This document shows, in pieces, positions 57,089 to 64,000 of a stretch of DNA of 64,000 bases. The notes under the pieces were generated by a model. It did not search any database and was not told where the DNA came from. It saw only the letters and a list, made by a program, of their open reading frames with translations. The position numbers and the translations under genes were made by a program. Within the stretch, counting starts at the first letter, position 1; each line of letters begins with the position of its first letter. The DNA is from an uncultured Microbacterium sp. (GTDB taxonomy: Bacteria; Actinomycetota; Actinomycetes; Actinomycetales; Microbacteriaceae), in contig CAJYHN010000010.1 in the NCBI GenBank assembly GCA_913774665.1, positions 1-64,000 on the forward strand, in the 5' to 3' direction.

Positions 57089-59560
57089 ATGTTGATCGAT
57101 ATGGATGGCGTTCCGGCCGGTGTTCGACCCGCCCGTCGCACGAGTCGGTTCTGGGCACCGCGCCCGGAGGCGCTGGATCGCCTCGCGGAGGCACTGAGCA
57201 GCGACGTCGTCCTGCTCCGCGGTCCCGCCGGGGTCGGCAAGACCTCACTCCTGCGCCAATTCGCCGCGGCCCTCGAGGCGGACCCCGAGCGTGGCGTGCA
57301 GTTCATCGACGGCACGCTGACATCGCCGGAGATGCTTCCTCGAATCGTCGAGGCCTTCGCGGAGGGACCGTCGTCTCACGTGTTGTTGATCGACAACCAC
57401 GTCGAGAACCTCGGCCTGTCGACCGACCACATCCTCCGCCTGCTGCGGGCCGATAGCGACCTGCGCATCGTCGTGGCCACCCGACACCCCACCGGCCTGG
57501 ACAGCCCCCTCATCGCTCTCGAGTTCGACGTGCAGGTGCTCCCGGCGCCCGATCTGCTGATGACGCGCGACGAGGTCGCTGCCGTACTGGCACTGAACGG
57601 GGTGGAGACCACGGAGGTCGCCGTCGACGAACTCGCAGAACGCACGCACGGATGGCCGGCGCTGGTCCAGTTGGCGAGCGCCCGCTTGCGGTTGGAGGAC
57701 CTGCCTCTGCGCACGCGCGACGAGGCGGCCGCCGCGGCGGCGTACGCGGGCACCGCCCTCACGCGCGACATGGAGGAGCGCTTGAGCATGCCGGTGACGG
57801 ATGACGTCCGCCTGCTCGCCGTCGCTCCCTACGTCACGGAGTCTCTGGCGGACGCGCTGGGGGTCGACTCCACGTCGGGGACGACGCGCGATCTCCTCGA
57901 GCACCTGCAGACCGCGGGTTTCGTCTGGCCCAGCGCCACGCGCGTCCTGCTGGCCGAGCCCGTGCGTGAGAGGTGGCTCGAGGACATCACTGCCCGACAA
58001 CCCGCGCTCGTCTCGACCGCTCGGCTGCGGCTGCTCGACCATCTCGTGTCCGGCGGGGAATCGCTCCTCGCCGCCCAGCTCGCCGCCGACGCGCACCAGT
58101 GGACGACTCTGGCCAGTGTCCTTCGGAGGTCCGGGCCGGAGATCTGGGCGCGCCACGTCGATGGCTTCGCGCGCCTGCTCGATCACCTCCGCTCGAACGC
58201 CCCGGCCTCCCCCGTGGTCATCGAGGCGCTTCTCGCTCTCGATCCCGAGACCGCCGTCTCCCCCGAGACCCCGGGTCTGATCGTGTCCGCGCTGGGGCGT
58301 CTCCCCGACGCCAAGAGCGCCGCTGCGGGCAACACCGAGGCACTGATCGTCCGCACCAGCCTCCTCCGCGCAGCGGGGAGATTCGCTCTGGCCTCCGAGT
58401 CCTCGGGGATGTTGGCCGACGCGCTGCGTCGCTCACGGGACCTCGACCCCGAGACCACCGCGGAGGGGTGGTATCAGGTCGCCATGACGTCGCTCGCGAT
58501 GGGGCGGCTGCGCGATGCGAGTGTGTCCCTGACGCTCGCGGAGCGGACCGCTCCGCCGGCGCGGCGGCTGCGTGCACGCGGAGCTATGGCGGTCATCGCC
58601 CTCCTCGACGGGGACGTCCGGCTGGCACGTTCGATCGTCGAGGCGAACCGCACGGACAATTGGTATACCTCGCCCTGGGGCGAGGGTCTGCGCCTGGCAT
58701 CCGCGTGGGTTCTGCTGGAGGCGGGCGAGGCAGACCAGGCTCGCGCCCTCCTCGATGCGCTGCCCGCCACCGGCGGGGCCCGAGAGCTCTGGCCCTTCGC
58801 CGCGACGGCCCACATCCTGTCGTTCCTGCTGTCGGGCGCGGCATCCGACGCCCTGGGACTCCTGCGCGTCTGGATGGCGCGGGCGCGCAGCACTCCGCCC
58901 TCGCACTACCAGTCCACGCAACTTCTCATGACGCGGGCGAAGGTACTGATCGCGTTGCGACAGGCGCGGAAGGCGCTCGCCCTCTTCGAAGGCCCCTTCA
59001 CGCTCTCCCCGATCACCGCCCCCGCGATCGCCCTCTCGCACCTGTACGCGGGGCGGCCGCACGATGCCTTCGTCATGAGCGTCAAATGGGGCCTCCACCA
59101 TGAGCCGTCCCCGCGCGCGGCGTTGGAGAGCTTGGTGGTCAGCGTCGTCGCCGACGTCCGTTTGAACGGCGTGGCATCGCACCGCGCAACGGCTCAGCGC
59201 GCCGAGGCGTTGAGCATCCGGCACGACCTCTGGAGCCCCTGGAGCGCCGTCGCACCCGAGGATCGAGCGCTGGTCGCTAAGGTCGTCTCCCCCTCGTCTC
59301 GGGCGCAGGTGGAATCGCGCACCTCCTTCTTCGCATCGTCCGTGAGCGTGCCGCACCTCACGAAACGCGAGCAGGTGGTCCTGAGTCAGCTCACGCCGAC
59401 ATCGACGATCGCGGATATCGCCCGCGCACTCGTGGTGTCACCGAACACGGTCAAAACGCAGCTGCAGAGCCTCTACCGCAAACTCGAGGTCTCGGACCGA
59501 TCGAGTGCGATCCGGGCCGCGCACGCGTGGGGTCTCATCGAGACCGACCCGGACGCGTGA
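57089..59560 (+). CDS. large ATP-binding LuxR family regulator (MalT/LAL type)
   Basis: The 823-residue protein has an N-terminal ATPase (Walker A GPAGVGKTS at 45-53, Walker B-like HVLLIDN near 98), a long helical middle part of TPR type (about 280-740), and a C-terminal LuxR helix-turn-helix (LTKREQVVLSQLTPTSTIAD, then VSPNTVKTQLQSLYRKLEVS). LAL-type regulators often control secondary metabolism or sugar genes. The ATG at 57089 has GGAGG five bases upstream. Facing the kinase gene, it may control the exopolysaccharide region, which is an inference from position. Confidence 0.88.
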   Translation: MLIDMDGVPAGVRPARRTSRFWAPRPEALDRLAEALSSDVVLLRGPAGVGKTSLLRQFAAALEADPERGVQFIDGTLTSPEMLPRIVEAFAEGPSSHVLLIDNHVENLGLSTDHILRLLRADSDLRIVVATRHPTGLDSPLIALEFDVQVLPAPDLLMTRDEVAAVLALNGVETTEVAVDELAERTHGWPALVQLASARLRLEDLPLRTRDEAAAAAAYAGTALTRDMEERLSMPVTDDVRLLAVAPYVTESLADALGVDSTSGTTRDLLEHLQTAGFVWPSATRVLLAEPVRERWLEDITARQPALVSTARLRLLDHLVSGGESLLAAQLAADAHQWTTLASVLRRSGPEIWARHVDGFARLLDHLRSNAPASPVVIEALLALDPETAVSPETPGLIVSALGRLPDAKSAAAGNTEALIVRTSLLRAAGRFALASESSGMLADALRRSRDLDPETTAEGWYQVAMTSLAMGRLRDASVSLTLAERTAPPARRLRARGAMAVIALLDGDVRLARSIVEANRTDNWYTSPWGEGLRLASAWVLLEAGEADQARALLDALPATGGARELWPFAATAHILSFLLSGAASDALGLLRVWMARARSTPPSHYQSTQLLMTRAKVLIALRQARKALALFEGPFTLSPITAPAIALSHLYAGRPHDAFVMSVKWGLHHEPSPRAALESLVVSVVADVRLNGVASHRATAQRAEALSIRHDLWSPWSAVAPEDRALVAKVVSPSSRAQVESRTSFFASSVSVPHLTKREQVVLSQLTPTSTIADIARALVVSPNTVKTQLQSLYRKLEVSDRSSAIRAAHAWGLIETDPDA

Positions 59561-59753
59561 CGGGGCGGTCGCGCCGACGCCGGCGGCGCGACCGCCCGAT
59601 CATCAGTCGGGCGATGCCGAGCAGGAGGACGACGACCACCACGCCCGGGACCGACAGCGGGACTCCCGCTCCCCGCAGGAAAGCGAGGATGACGACGAAG
59701 GCGGCGACGGGTGCCAGCCACACGAGGATGCGGAGCACGCGACGCACGGTCAT
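59535..59753 (-). CDS. small basic membrane protein
   Basis: The 72-residue protein has two hydrophobic segments (residues 6-25 and 31-50) and a C-terminus rich in Arg (SRRRRRRDRPV). The ATG follows TAGCGT (59761-59766, minus strand) by 7 nt. The last 26 nt overlap the LuxR gene tail to tail, and the Arg-rich part is encoded by the arm of the LuxR terminator. Confidence 0.6.
   Translation of the reverse strand: MTVRRVLRILVWLAPVAAFVVILAFLRGAGVPLSVPGVVVVVLLLGIARLMIGRSRRRRRRDRPVTRPGRSR
59563..59597 (+). terminator. terminator of the LuxR regulator gene
   Basis: A 13-bp perfect stem (59563-59575 with 59585-59597) with a 9-nt loop begins 3 nt after the TGA. It lies inside the coding part of the convergent small gene. 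Confidence 0.8.
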
Positions 59754-59763
59754 GGGAGCAACG

Positions 59764-60459
59764 CTAACCCTCTGCGCGGAGGGAGCCGACCAGGTGTGAT
59801 CGCCGCTCATCGGCCGCGACCTGCAGTCCGAAGACACCGAACCACGCGATCGCGAGCGTGGCAGCCGTGAATTCGAGGTTCCCTCCGAGCACGGTGTCGC
59901 CACGGAACAGGGCGATCATCGCGCCGGTGAACGACGTGGTGCCGACGGCGACGAGGGTGGCCACGGACGCTGCACGCATCCACGGACGGCGCCGGATCGC
60001 GGCGACCTGGCCCATCGCGACGATGGCCAGGACGAACCCGAGGACGGCGAACGAGATGTGGAGCAGGTCTTGCGGGAGGGCGCCTTCGGTGAACGGGATG
60101 GGGCACCCGGGCGAGCAGGTGACGACGGAGGCCACACCGAAGCAGAGACCGCACACCAGGAGCGTCGTAGCGATCGGCCATCCGACCCTGTATCCCCCGC
60201 CGCGGACCACGAGGGAGCGGTCGACGAGCACGGCGGCGATGGCGAGAAGGAGCAGAGCCGCATTGAAAAGGGGAGCGGTCGGCATGGCCGTGGCGCCGAG
60301 TTGGCTGACGTATTGGACGCCCGGCTCCCAGAGCCTGCAGACCCAGATCAACGCCGCGCTGACGAACGCCGCGACGCCTCCCGAGGTGGCGAGGAGCGCG
60401 ACGGGGGCGGAACGTACCGGCGCCGCGCGAGATGCGGGCCGCTCGACGGTCTCGGTCAT
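59764..60459 (-). CDS. DUF998 membrane protein
   Basis: The 231-residue protein has six hydrophobic segments and matches DUF998 (WEPGVQYVSQLG near residue 44, then HISFAVLGFVLAIVAMGQ). Two Cys residues (TCSPGCPI) may sit outside the membrane. AGGAGGAG precedes the ATG. The 72-residue gene begins 10 nt downstream, so the two may be read as one unit as well as from the internal promoter. Confidence 0.85.
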   Translation of the reverse strand: MTETVERPASRAAPVRSAPVALLATSGGVAAFVSAALIWVCRLWEPGVQYVSQLGATAMPTAPLFNAALLLLAIAAVLVDRSLVVRGGGYRVGWPIATTLLVCGLCFGVASVVTCSPGCPIPFTEGALPQDLLHISFAVLGFVLAIVAMGQVAAIRRRPWMRAASVATLVAVGTTSFTGAMIALFRGDTVLGGNLEFTAATLAIAWFGVFGLQVAADERRSHLVGSLRAEG

Positions 60460-60951
60460 CGACTCCTCCTGCTGCGGGCTCGGTCACATTACCGTCTCGA
60501 GCCCGCTCCGCCCGCATTCAGGTGATCTGCGAGCCCGCGAGGGTGATACTCGCGGGCTCGGCGCGCGCGGGATGGTGTCGATGGCGGAGAGTGGTTTTGC
60601 GGGCAGAGAACAGCACGGCCTGTGAGCCGGGGGGCCGCAGGGCGCGGCGCTGAGTCTCTGCCCGCACCTGATTTTCGTCATCCGGACCCACGCGTCGCCC
60701 GGAGAGGACGAGCGTCCCCGAGAGCGAGTCCAGCGCCGCGCCGTGATCGACGGCGCGGGCGAATCTGCGGGTGAGAAACCGCCTCGATGAGCATCGTGCA
60801 GGGTCCGCCGATGCCATCGTCGATACGGGACGTCCGTTGAGTGGTTCTCCCCCAAGACCCTGACTCTGCGAAGACGGACGTCCCCTTCGGTGCGCGGCGC
60901 CACGGACGACGTGAAGCCGCGCACCGTCGCCTTCCGCGTGAGACCCGCTGA
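60460..60951. other. 492-bp gene-free region with three inverted repeats
   Basis: No gene could be supported in this interval. It contains a 12-bp hairpin (60530-60560), an 11-bp inverted repeat enclosing 45 nt (60599-60665) and another enclosing 36 nt (60828-60885). Open frames are present but lack start signals. It could hold non-coding RNA or a decayed element. Confidence 0.6.
60530..60560. terminator. hairpin, probable terminator
   Basis: The perfect 12-bp stem CGAGCCCGCGAG / CTCGCGGGCTCG has a 7-nt loop. No gene ends right beside it on either strand, so it may end a non-coding transcript. Confidence 0.5.
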
Positions 60952-61311
60952 TCAGTCGCCGCGACGTCGACGACGCCCGCGGGCGATCACGAAGACCGCT
61001 CCGATGACGACGACCGCCGCGACCAGAAGCGGAATCAGGACCAACGCGAGCCGCCCGGTTTCTGCCTCCGGGTCGGGATCCACCCGCGTCGAATCAGCGG
61101 TGAGCAACGTCGTCTCGGCGTCGGTCGAGACGAGGCTCGCGACTCGGCCGGTGCTCGCGTCATGGACTCGGGGCGCCACCGTCCCCTCGACGGAAACGGC
61201 GTCGACCTGGGCGGTGACCTGATGTGTTGCCACAGTGACGGCGGGAGCAACGGGAGCGAGCAGAACGCTCGAGAGCAGAACGGCGGCGGGCAAGCCGATG
61301 AGCAGGCGCAT
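60952..61311 (-). CDS. small secreted or membrane-anchored protein
   Basis: The 119-residue protein has an N-terminal signal (LLIGLPAAVLLSSVLLAPVA), an 55-residue outer part rich in Thr/Val/Asp, a C-terminal helix (ALVLIPLLVAAVVVIGAVFV) and a basic end RGRRRRRGD. There is no sorting motif. The function is not known. The ATG has AAGGAG nearby upstream. Confidence 0.7.
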   Translation of the reverse strand: MRLLIGLPAAVLLSSVLLAPVAPAVTVATHQVTAQVDAVSVEGTVAPRVHDASTGRVASLVSTDAETTLLTADSTRVDPDPEAETGRLALVLIPLLVAAVVVIGAVFVIARGRRRRRGD

Positions 61312-61451
61312 GAGGGGACTCCTTGGTCGGTCCCGTCACGGTAAACACCGCAAGCTCATTGCACGCCGTGCTGGACGCATCGACCATCAGGAGGTATGAG
61401 CATGACGATGACTCGCCTAGGCTGTCGAGGGTCGGCGAGGGAGGGGATGCG

Positions 61452-61679
61452 ATGCCTTCACGATCGCCGCGCCCCATCGGGTTTGCTCTGAGCCTGCTCG
61501 CTGCCGCACTCGTGGCCGCCCCCACGTTGCTCTTCCCCGCCGATTCGCCCACGGAGCCCAAGCTCGTTTTCGCGGTGGTGGGCGCTGCGACGTTCTTCCT
61601 CGCGATTCTGCGGATACGTCGCGAACCGTCCGCGCAGGCTCGACACGAGCACGGAAGCGAAGAGATCAGCGAGAGCTGA
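61452..61679 (+). CDS. small membrane protein
   Basis: The 75-residue protein has two hydrophobic segments (residues 8-27 and 37-54) and a charged tail with His/Glu. GGAGGGGATG precedes the ATG. The last 14 nt overlap the 28-codon ORF on the other strand. Nothing about its role can be read. Confidence 0.6.
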   Translation: MPSRSPRPIGFALSLLAAALVAAPTLLFPADSPTEPKLVFAVVGAATFFLAILRIRREPSAQARHEHGSEEISES

Positions 61680-61752
61680 GTTCTGCGATGTCTTCGGGAC
61701 CGAGGATCGAGATGGGTTCGGTGGGGACATCCCACGCATCGACGGGGTTCAT
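61666..61752 (-). CDS. 28-residue peptide ORF
   Basis: ATG at 61752 has AAGGAA seven bases upstream and opens 28 codons starting MNPVDAWDVPTEP and ending IAELSSR. It lies 10 nt after the stop of the 97-residue gene, so it should be the last gene of the DUF7882 operon. It is acidic, has no Cys and one Trp, and about 70% of its third positions are G/C, lower than usual here. Its role is unknown. Confidence 0.5.
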   Translation of the reverse strand: MNPVDAWDVPTEPISILGPEDIAELSSR

Positions 61753-61762
61753 GGGCGGTTCC

Positions 61763-62056
61763 TTATAGGTTCGGGGGCGCGAGTCGAGAGACCAAAGCCC
61801 GGAGGAGTCGGACCCCGGAATCCGTCAGGGACGTGCGGCCTGACGGGATCTCAACTCCCAGCGCTGATCGCGCACTCACCGCATGCGGGAATGTCCCGAC
61901 GTGGCGAGAGCGTTGGTCGAAGACGAAGAACGAGCCGGGGGCACGCCTGTCTATGTACCCCGCGAAATCCCCTTCGCGTGTCGCGACCGTGAGGTCATCG
62001 TCGATACGCGTCCACACGAGCGGCGCGCCGACGGAACGCGGGGCGGACGGGATCAC
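61763..62056 (-). CDS. 97-residue hypothetical protein
   Basis: The small soluble protein has a pattern WTRIDDDLTVATREGDFAGY, then SFFVFDQRSRHVGTFPHAVS, suggesting one small beta domain. The GTG start overlaps the DUF7882 gene's stop by 4 nt. It resembles a type of protein I associate with Microbacteriaceae, but no function is known. Confidence 0.65.
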   Translation of the reverse strand: MIPSAPRSVGAPLVWTRIDDDLTVATREGDFAGYIDRRAPGSFFVFDQRSRHVGTFPHAVSARSALGVEIPSGRTSLTDSGVRLLRALVSRLAPPNL

Positions 62057-62430
62057 GCAGCGCGGACGAACGACCGAGACGGCTTCGACGCGGAGGGAGC
62101 GGTCCGCGACGGGACTGCCGTGGCAGCGGGCTCGTCGAGAGCGATGTCGAGGCTGAGGCCGCGCGAGGAGTTGGCGTCATTGGCCATCCGCTTCAGCAGG
62201 TTCTGGTCGAGCGCCTCGGGCTGCTCGGAGTCGAAGACGAACCGCAGGGGGATGGACGGCTGCAGCCAGATCGTCGATCGTCCCACCGGCTCGTCGGCGC
62301 CGTGCACCCAGGAGAGCGTGAAGCTCTCGCCGCGGCGCAACTTGGTGGCGACGACCACCTTGAGATGCGCCAGCATGCGGTCGTCGATGCGGATCGGCTC
62401 GGTCGTCGTGCCGTAGTAGAGCTTCGCCAT
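62053..62430 (-). CDS. DUF7882-like protein
   Basis: The 125-residue protein begins KLYYGTTTEPIRIDDRMLAH and continues LKVVVATKLRRGESFTLSW, matching a Microbacteriaceae family (DUF7882) sometimes mislabelled as ATP-dependent DNA ligase. It has no catalytic motifs of ligases. AGAGGGG precedes the ATG. It heads an operon of three ORFs and is divergent from the MarR gene. Confidence 0.75.
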   Translation of the reverse strand: MAKLYYGTTTEPIRIDDRMLAHLKVVVATKLRRGESFTLSWVHGADEPVGRSTIWLQPSIPLRFVFDSEQPEALDQNLLKRMANDANSSRGLSLDIALDEPAATAVPSRTAPSASKPSRSFVRAA

Positions 62431-62465
62431 GATGTACCCCTCTGCTCGTTGCTCGTTTGAGAACT

Positions 62466-62483
62466 TACTAGGTAGACTAGCGA
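62466..62483. promoter_or_regulatory. possible MarR operator
   Basis: TACTAGGTAGACTAGCGA contains CTAG-N5-CTAG in the 80-bp divergent region between the DUF7882 and MarR genes. It would allow MarR to control both directions. Confidence 0.4.
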
Positions 62484-62510
62484 ATAGGCAAGCGAGATAT
62501 TAGGAGACCG

Positions 62511-63104
62511 ATGTCTGAAGACAACGCGGCACCTCCGTCGTACTGGTACAGCGACAGCGCGGACGACGAGCGCGGAGCGCGCGTGATGGAGGCGATGCGC
62601 GCGTACCGCTCAGCCGAGATGGCGATGCGTCGTCGCACGCAGGACTCCATGTCGATGGGCGAGAACGAACTCCTCGTCCTGCGCTTCCTCACGCGGGCCA
62701 GTGGCACGGGCCGGGACGTGACCCCCATCGACCTCGCCCGCCATCTCGGAGTGTCGACGGCGTCCGTGACGGCCCTGCTCGATCGACTCGAGCGGTCGGG
62801 GCATCTTCAGCGCACGCCGCATCCCTCCGACCGCCGCAAGGTGGTCATCACCTCCACTCCGCATGCCGACGAGGAGATGCGCGAGACCCTCCGATCGATG
62901 CACGCGCGCATGATGCAGGCGACCCGTGGGATGTCCGAGAGCGAGACGGTGGCCGTGACGGCGTTCCTCCAGCGCATGCGGTGCGCTGTCGCCGATGCCT
63001 GCGAGGTCTCGGGTCGTGCCTGCTGTGCGCTGTTCGCTCCCCCGAGTTCCGTGCCCTCGATCGCTTCGACCGGCGCGGCAGCCACCCCCAGCGCGGCAGC
63101 CTGA
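62511..63104 (+). CDS. MarR family transcriptional regulator
   Basis: The 197-residue winged-helix protein has helix-turn-helix TPIDLARHLGVSTASVTALL and wing RTPHPSDRRKVVITSTPHA. It has a longer C-terminus than usual, with four Cys residues (MRCAVADACEVSGRACCALF) that might bind metal or sense oxidation. GGAGA precedes the ATG. Its target is probably the divergent DUF7882 operon and itself. Confidence 0.87.
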   Translation: MSEDNAAPPSYWYSDSADDERGARVMEAMRAYRSAEMAMRRRTQDSMSMGENELLVLRFLTRASGTGRDVTPIDLARHLGVSTASVTALLDRLERSGHLQRTPHPSDRRKVVITSTPHADEEMRETLRSMHARMMQATRGMSESETVAVTAFLQRMRCAVADACEVSGRACCALFAPPSSVPSIASTGAAATPSAAA

Positions 63105-63245
63105 GGGCGGGGCTCCCTCGACCGGACGCAGGTGCCGCGTCTTCACGAACGACTCCGCCCTGGCCGGTCGTGCGGGGCCTGAGAAGGACCTTCCCGAGGC
63201 TCTTGACACCGGCGTTCGTCCAGCAGCGACGGAAATGGATTCTCG

Positions 63246-63950
63246 TCAGTCCGCGGCGCGCAGTGCTTCGGCGATCACCCGCGGATCGCCGAGGACGCGA
63301 AAGTGCCCTCCGCGCGCCAGGACGATGTTCCTCGCCCCCGCGAGCTCGCTCCCCTCGGGAATGTGGGGATCGAACGGGCCGAAGATCGAAACGATGCGGG
63401 TGTTCACCTCGGCCGAAGCGGCGAGCGCGCGCATCGTCGCGTCGCCCGAAGCGAAGGCGCGCAGCGAGGGGGTCGGCATCAGCCTGCTGTATCGCGACCC
63501 GCCGAACGGGGTGGCGACGGCGACCATCCCCCGCACGCGAGGGCCCGCGGGGCTGAACGCCATGACGTGCTTGCCGATGAGTCCGCCCTTGCTGTGCGCG
63601 ACCAGCAGAACGTCGTCGAGGCCGCGTGCGATCAGCACATCAGCCACGCGCCCCGCGGATTCGGCGATGGGTCGACGATTGCCGCCGAGTTCCGTCACGA
63701 CGTGGACGGGATGGCCGCGTTCGTGCAAGGCACGCGCGAGCGGCTCCATGAACCGCCACGTCTCGTAGATGCCCGGAAGCATGACGATCGGAGTCCGCTC
63801 CCCCGCAGCGAGGGAGTCGGGGGCGCCACGACCCCGCAGAGCGCGAAGCTGCGCCCGCACCGCGTAGACGTAGTCCTGTGCCCACCAGCCGACGTCGCGC
63901 ACGGCGGTGCGCAGTCGTTGCGGCAAGGTCGTCGCGGCATCCCTCGTCAT
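63246..63950 (-). CDS. lipase/esterase-like alpha/beta hydrolase
   Basis: The 234-residue protein has the oxyanion region VMLPGIYETW, the nucleophile elbow AHSKGG, Asp in GPFDPHIP and the late His in RGGHFRVLG, giving a complete catalytic triad. It resembles soluble lipase-type or acyltransferase-like proteins such as EstA/PGAP1. The ATG at 63950 has AGGGG upstream; nine more residues are possible from 63977. No signal peptide is seen. Confidence 0.82.
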   Translation of the reverse strand: MTRDAATTLPQRLRTAVRDVGWWAQDYVYAVRAQLRALRGRGAPDSLAAGERTPIVMLPGIYETWRFMEPLARALHERGHPVHVVTELGGNRRPIAESAGRVADVLIARGLDDVLLVAHSKGGLIGKHVMAFSPAGPRVRGMVAVATPFGGSRYSRLMPTPSLRAFASGDATMRALAASAEVNTRIVSIFGPFDPHIPEGSELAGARNIVLARGGHFRVLGDPRVIAEALRAAD

Positions 63951-64000
63951 GCCCCTATCGTGTCGCTCTCGGCACAACGAGACGGGCGGGTTGCCGCGCA

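Noticed and set aside
60518-60817. Minus-strand 99-codon frame in the gene-free region
   Set aside because: It runs through a strong hairpin and both arms of an inverted repeat, has no start signal and no recognisable pattern.

Overview
The window is a 64 kb piece of a high-GC actinobacterial chromosome, most probably a Microbacterium or a close relative in the Microbacteriaceae. The signs are very G/C-rich third codon positions, many GTG starts, an actinobacterial guaB3 beside guaB, the DUF3817-guaA pair, a DUF7882-type gene, an LPxTG surface protein followed by DUF5819 and HTTM genes, and many start codons placed 6-7 nt after a TANNNT box (leaderless mRNAs). No rRNA, tRNA, insertion sequence, prophage or CRISPR array was found. 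Gene order looks like ordinary chromosome, with accessory islands at about 24-29 kb, 43-59 kb and 60-64 kb.

Positions 1-7.2 kb (minus strand) hold purine and housekeeping genes: guaA (cut by the window edge), DUF3817, a SURF1 protein, guaB3, an ABC-F ATPase and guaB. Positions 7.5-11.5 kb hold a plus-strand branched-chain amino acid type ABC operon (livHMGF). Its LivH carries a secreted beta-rich domain at the N-terminus. The matching lipoprotein receptor lies on the other strand at 12.1-13.4 kb, across a 600 bp repeat-bearing gap. RarD and groES (two CIRCE operators) follow.

Positions 15-24 kb carry a methyltransferase and the tRNA t6A genes tsaD-rimI-tsaB, then glmS, acpS, alr and tsaE. 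Positions 24-29 kb hold a three-gene operon: a 1094-residue LPATG surface protein, a DUF5819 protein and an HTTM membrane protein. Positions 29.5-34 kb return to core genes: coaA, a Ppx/GppA protein, glmM, rpsI and rplM.

Positions 34-43.5 kb are mixed: a CPBP protease, hydrolases, a CNNM/CorC protein behind a 30-codon leader ORF, the ohrR-ohr peroxide pair, an orphan LuxR response regulator, two PIG-L deacetylases and small proteins. Positions 43.7-59.6 kb form an exopolysaccharide-related region. It has two polyprenyl-phosphate sugar transferases, UDP-glucose dehydrogenase, a Wzc-like tyrosine kinase, a low-molecular-weight phosphatase, a large LuxR ATPase regulator and a Tat translocase set. 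It has no visible flippase, polymerase or further glycosyltransferase.

The last 4 kb contain small membrane and secreted proteins, a gene-poor stretch with two long inverted repeats, a DUF7882 operon that ends in a 28-codon ORF, a MarR regulator and a lipase-like hydrolase. The strongest leads for something undescribed are the surface protein/DUF5819/HTTM operon, the tatB-like frame that runs antisense through vanZ, the paired promoter motifs upstream of the surface gene, and the tiny ORFs at 36.5 kb and 61.7 kb.
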